NCBI RefSeq assembly: GCF_041154455.1
Contig: NZ_AP028664.1
Location: forward strand, 1,365,001 to 1,429,000
DNA from: Variovorax sp. V213
Lineage (GTDB): Bacteria; Pseudomonadota; Gammaproteobacteria; Burkholderiales; Burkholderiaceae_C
Direction of reading: 5' to 3'
Length of the DNA stretch: 64,000 bases
This document shows positions 62,513 through 64,000 of the stretch, piece after piece. The notes under the pieces were generated by a model. The model saw nothing but the letters and a program-made list of their open reading frames with translations. It searched no databases and was not told the DNA's origin. The position numbers and the translations under genes were made by a program. Each line of letters opens with the position of its first letter. Within the stretch, counting starts at the first letter, position 1.

Positions 62513-63031
62513 ATGCGCCTGCGCATTCTCTCCGCCATCTGTCTTGCGCTTCTGCCTCTGCTGTCGCAGGCCGCCCCTCGAACCTGCCTGGTGGTCGGCA
62601 TCAGCGACGGCGACACGCTCACCGCGCGCTGCGGCCGCGCCGGCGCCTACGAGCGGGTCAAGGTGCGCATCGCCGCCATCGATGCGCCTGAAAGGAAACA
62701 GCCCTATGGCCAGCGCAGCCGGCAGGCCCTGAGCCGCCTCTGCCATGCCGAGAAGGCGCTCATCACCGAGCGCGACACCGACCGCTATGGCCGCACCGTG
62801 GCCGACGTGAGTTGCAACGGCGAGGACGCGGGCAGCCGCATGGTGTCCGAGGGCTGGGCCTGGGTGTACGACTACAACGGTATCGCGACCAAGCGCGGCG
62901 GCGGGCTCTTCAAGCTGCAGGATGCCGCGCGCAGGCAGGGCCTGGGGTTGTGGGCCGATTCGAAGCCGACACCGCCCTGGGACTGGCGGCGGGAGCGGCG
63001 CGAGCCCCACTGGAGCGACGCCTTCTTCTGA
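62513..63031 (+). CDS. Secreted thermonuclease-like protein (SNase fold)
   Basis: A 172-residue exported protein: signal peptide LSAICLALLPLLSQA, then an SNase domain with metal residues in ISDGDTLTARC, IAAIDAPERKQPYGQRSR (catalytic Arg/Glu region) and TDRYGRTVADV, ending WDWRRERREPHW. Staphylococcal nuclease relatives cleave DNA and RNA. The start at 62513 puts the signal peptide first; a GTG at 62483 would add ten residues. Disulfide-capable cysteines (ARC, LCH, SCN) suit export. Confidence 0.87.
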   Translation: MRLRILSAICLALLPLLSQAAPRTCLVVGISDGDTLTARCGRAGAYERVKVRIAAIDAPERKQPYGQRSRQALSRLCHAEKALITERDTDRYGRTVADVSCNGEDAGSRMVSEGWAWVYDYNGIATKRGGGLFKLQDAARRQGLGLWADSKPTPPWDWRRERREPHWSDAFF

Positions 63032-63109
63032 GCCTCCGGTCCGCTGTCATGGGGGATTCATGCGGACGCGGGACCATCGCGGGTTCTCGCAACCCCTGAC
63101 GACAAGAAG

Positions 63110-64000
63110 ATGGCCAAAGATTTCGAGCAGATGGAGGACTCCAACCCCTCCGCCAACCCCACGATCCACGAGGTGTCCGACCCCACGCGCCGGGTGTTCG
63201 TGCGGGGCGGCCTGGCGGCGGCCGTGGCGGGCCTTTTCGGTCCCCTGGCGGCCGGCACGCTGGCCGGTTGCGCCACCACCGGCAGTTCGGTGAGTTCGCT
63301 GGGCCGGGCCATCGGCTTCAAGAGCGTGCCCATGGCGGCTGTCGACCGGGTCGTCGTGCCCGAGGGCTACAGCACGCAGGTGATCTACCGCTGGGGCGAC
63401 GCCACCGGCATCGCGGGCCGCATGCCCGCCTTCAAGGCCGATGGCTCCAACACCGCGGACGAACAGGCCCTGCAGGCCGGCATGCACCACGATGGCATGG
63501 CCTTCTTTCCGCTCGACGGATCGAACCGCGGCCTGCTGGTGCTGAACCACGAATACGTGGACGACGGCCTGCTGCACACCGACGGCATGAAGACGTGGAC
63601 CCCCGAGAAGGTGCGCAAGTCCATGAACGCGCACGGCGTCTCGGTGATCGAACTGCAGCGCGAAGGCGCCAGGTGGTCTCAGGTGCTGCCTTCGCGCTTC
63701 GCGCGCCGCATCACTGCGCTCACGCCGATGACGCTGACCGGCCCCGCCGCAGGCCACCCGATGTTGCGCACCGCGGGCGATCCGACGGGCACGCAGGTGC
63801 TCGGCACCTACAACAACTGCTCGAACGGCCAGACGCCGTGGGGTACCTACCTGACCTGCGAAGAAAACTTCGCAGATTACTTCGAAGGCACCGACACGCC
63901 CGACGCGCACCAGAAGCGCTGGGGCATCAAGAAAGGCAACGGCGCCAAGTACCGCTGGCACGAGCACGAGGAGCGCTTCGACGTGGCGAAGCACCCGAAC
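63110..64000 (+). CDS. PhoX-type (DUF839) alkaline phosphatase, partial
   Basis: The first 297 residues of a protein cut by the window end. The N-terminus has TRRVFVRGGLAAAVAGLF, a twin-arginine signal, and LAGC, a possible lipobox. The body matches the PhoX/DUF839 family: FFPLDGSNRGLLVLNHEYVDD, TWGTYLTCEENFADYF and the metal-site region around HEHEERFDVAKHP. PhoX is a calcium/iron phosphatase exported folded by Tat. The 3' half is not in view, so activity cannot be fully judged. Confidence 0.88.
   Translation, partial: MAKDFEQMEDSNPSANPTIHEVSDPTRRVFVRGGLAAAVAGLFGPLAAGTLAGCATTGSSVSSLGRAIGFKSVPMAAVDRVVVPEGYSTQVIYRWGDATGIAGRMPAFKADGSNTADEQALQAGMHHDGMAFFPLDGSNRGLLVLNHEYVDDGLLHTDGMKTWTPEKVRKSMNAHGVSVIELQREGARWSQVLPSRFARRITALTPMTLTGPAAGHPMLRTAGDPTGTQVLGTYNNCSNGQTPWGTYLTCEENFADYFEGTDTPDAHQKRWGIKKGNGAKYRWHEHEERFDVAKHPN

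Noticed and set aside
60304..62622. A 772-codon minus-strand frame over the acyl-CoA ligase
   Set aside because: It is a shadow of the ligase; the ligase has every family motif on the plus strand.

Overview
The window reads as chromosomal DNA of a betaproteobacterium of the family Comamonadaceae, most like Variovorax. This rests on high GC, dense mostly intact genes of Burkholderiales type, a Bug-type solute receptor, the pcm/rhodanese/tolC/waaA neighbourhood, and a dispersed intergenic repeat of a kind I associate with this family. No database search was possible, so the genus is inference. I see no rRNA, tRNA, CRISPR array, transposase or prophage gene.

Layout. 1-8.2 kb: an Ada/AraC/AlkA DNA-repair fusion (cut by the window edge), a phosphomannomutase/phosphoglucomutase, the Kdo transferase WaaA, a TolC-type outer membrane protein, a rhodanese, Pcm, a TetR regulator and MsrA. 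8.2-16.9 kb: a DUF2946-like protein with a ZnuD-like TonB receptor, an AEC carrier, two OmpA-type proteins, PdxH, a MobA-like nucleotidyltransferase, and an overlapping chaC-sodC pair. 17-20.2 kb: the Entner-Doudoroff genes edd-eda plus a type II HAD dehalogenase. 20.2-22.5 kb: a two-gene membrane operon (acyltransferase 3 and a polymerase-like protein) with visibly lower GC, probably acquired. 22.7-27.7 kb: GloA, a GST and a Fur-box-controlled iron(III) ABC operon. 27.7-32.6 kb: nitroreductase/thioesterase divergent from marR-MFS, then a MATE exporter and a small secreted protein.

32.7-42.2 kb is a sugar-acid locus. On the minus strand lie an IlvD/Edd-type dehydratase, DgoK, DgoA and a class II aldolase. 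On the plus strand lie a GntR/FadR regulator and a complete CUT1 ABC transporter. A palindromic operator lies in the shared 150-base divergent region. Together they look like uptake, dehydration, phosphorylation and aldol cleavage of D-galactonate or a similar aldonate, parallel to edd-eda. 42-47.2 kb: an endonuclease/phosphatase-like protein, RhlE helicase and EttA, with clear terminators. 47.2-50.3 kb: a MerR-controlled operon whose last gene (NHL-repeat protein) is frameshifted, and an orphan TAXI receptor. 50.3-55 kb: a P1-family peptidase divergent from a DadA-like oxidase, then a tight DUF1439/GDPD/93-aa/DUF411 operon. 55.2-58.9 kb: a polar amino acid ABC operon led by its own GntR/FCD regulator and an inverted operator pair. 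59-64 kb: a Bug receptor, OsmC-like peroxidase, acyl-CoA ligase, thermonuclease-like protein and a partial PhoX-type phosphatase.

The least expected signal is the repeat family at about 13.58, 26.41 and 40.17 kb. Two of its three copies sit inside ABC-transporter operons, between genes of one transcription unit, where it could act like the REP element of the E. coli malE-malF junction. I found no gene set that I would call a wholly new biological system.
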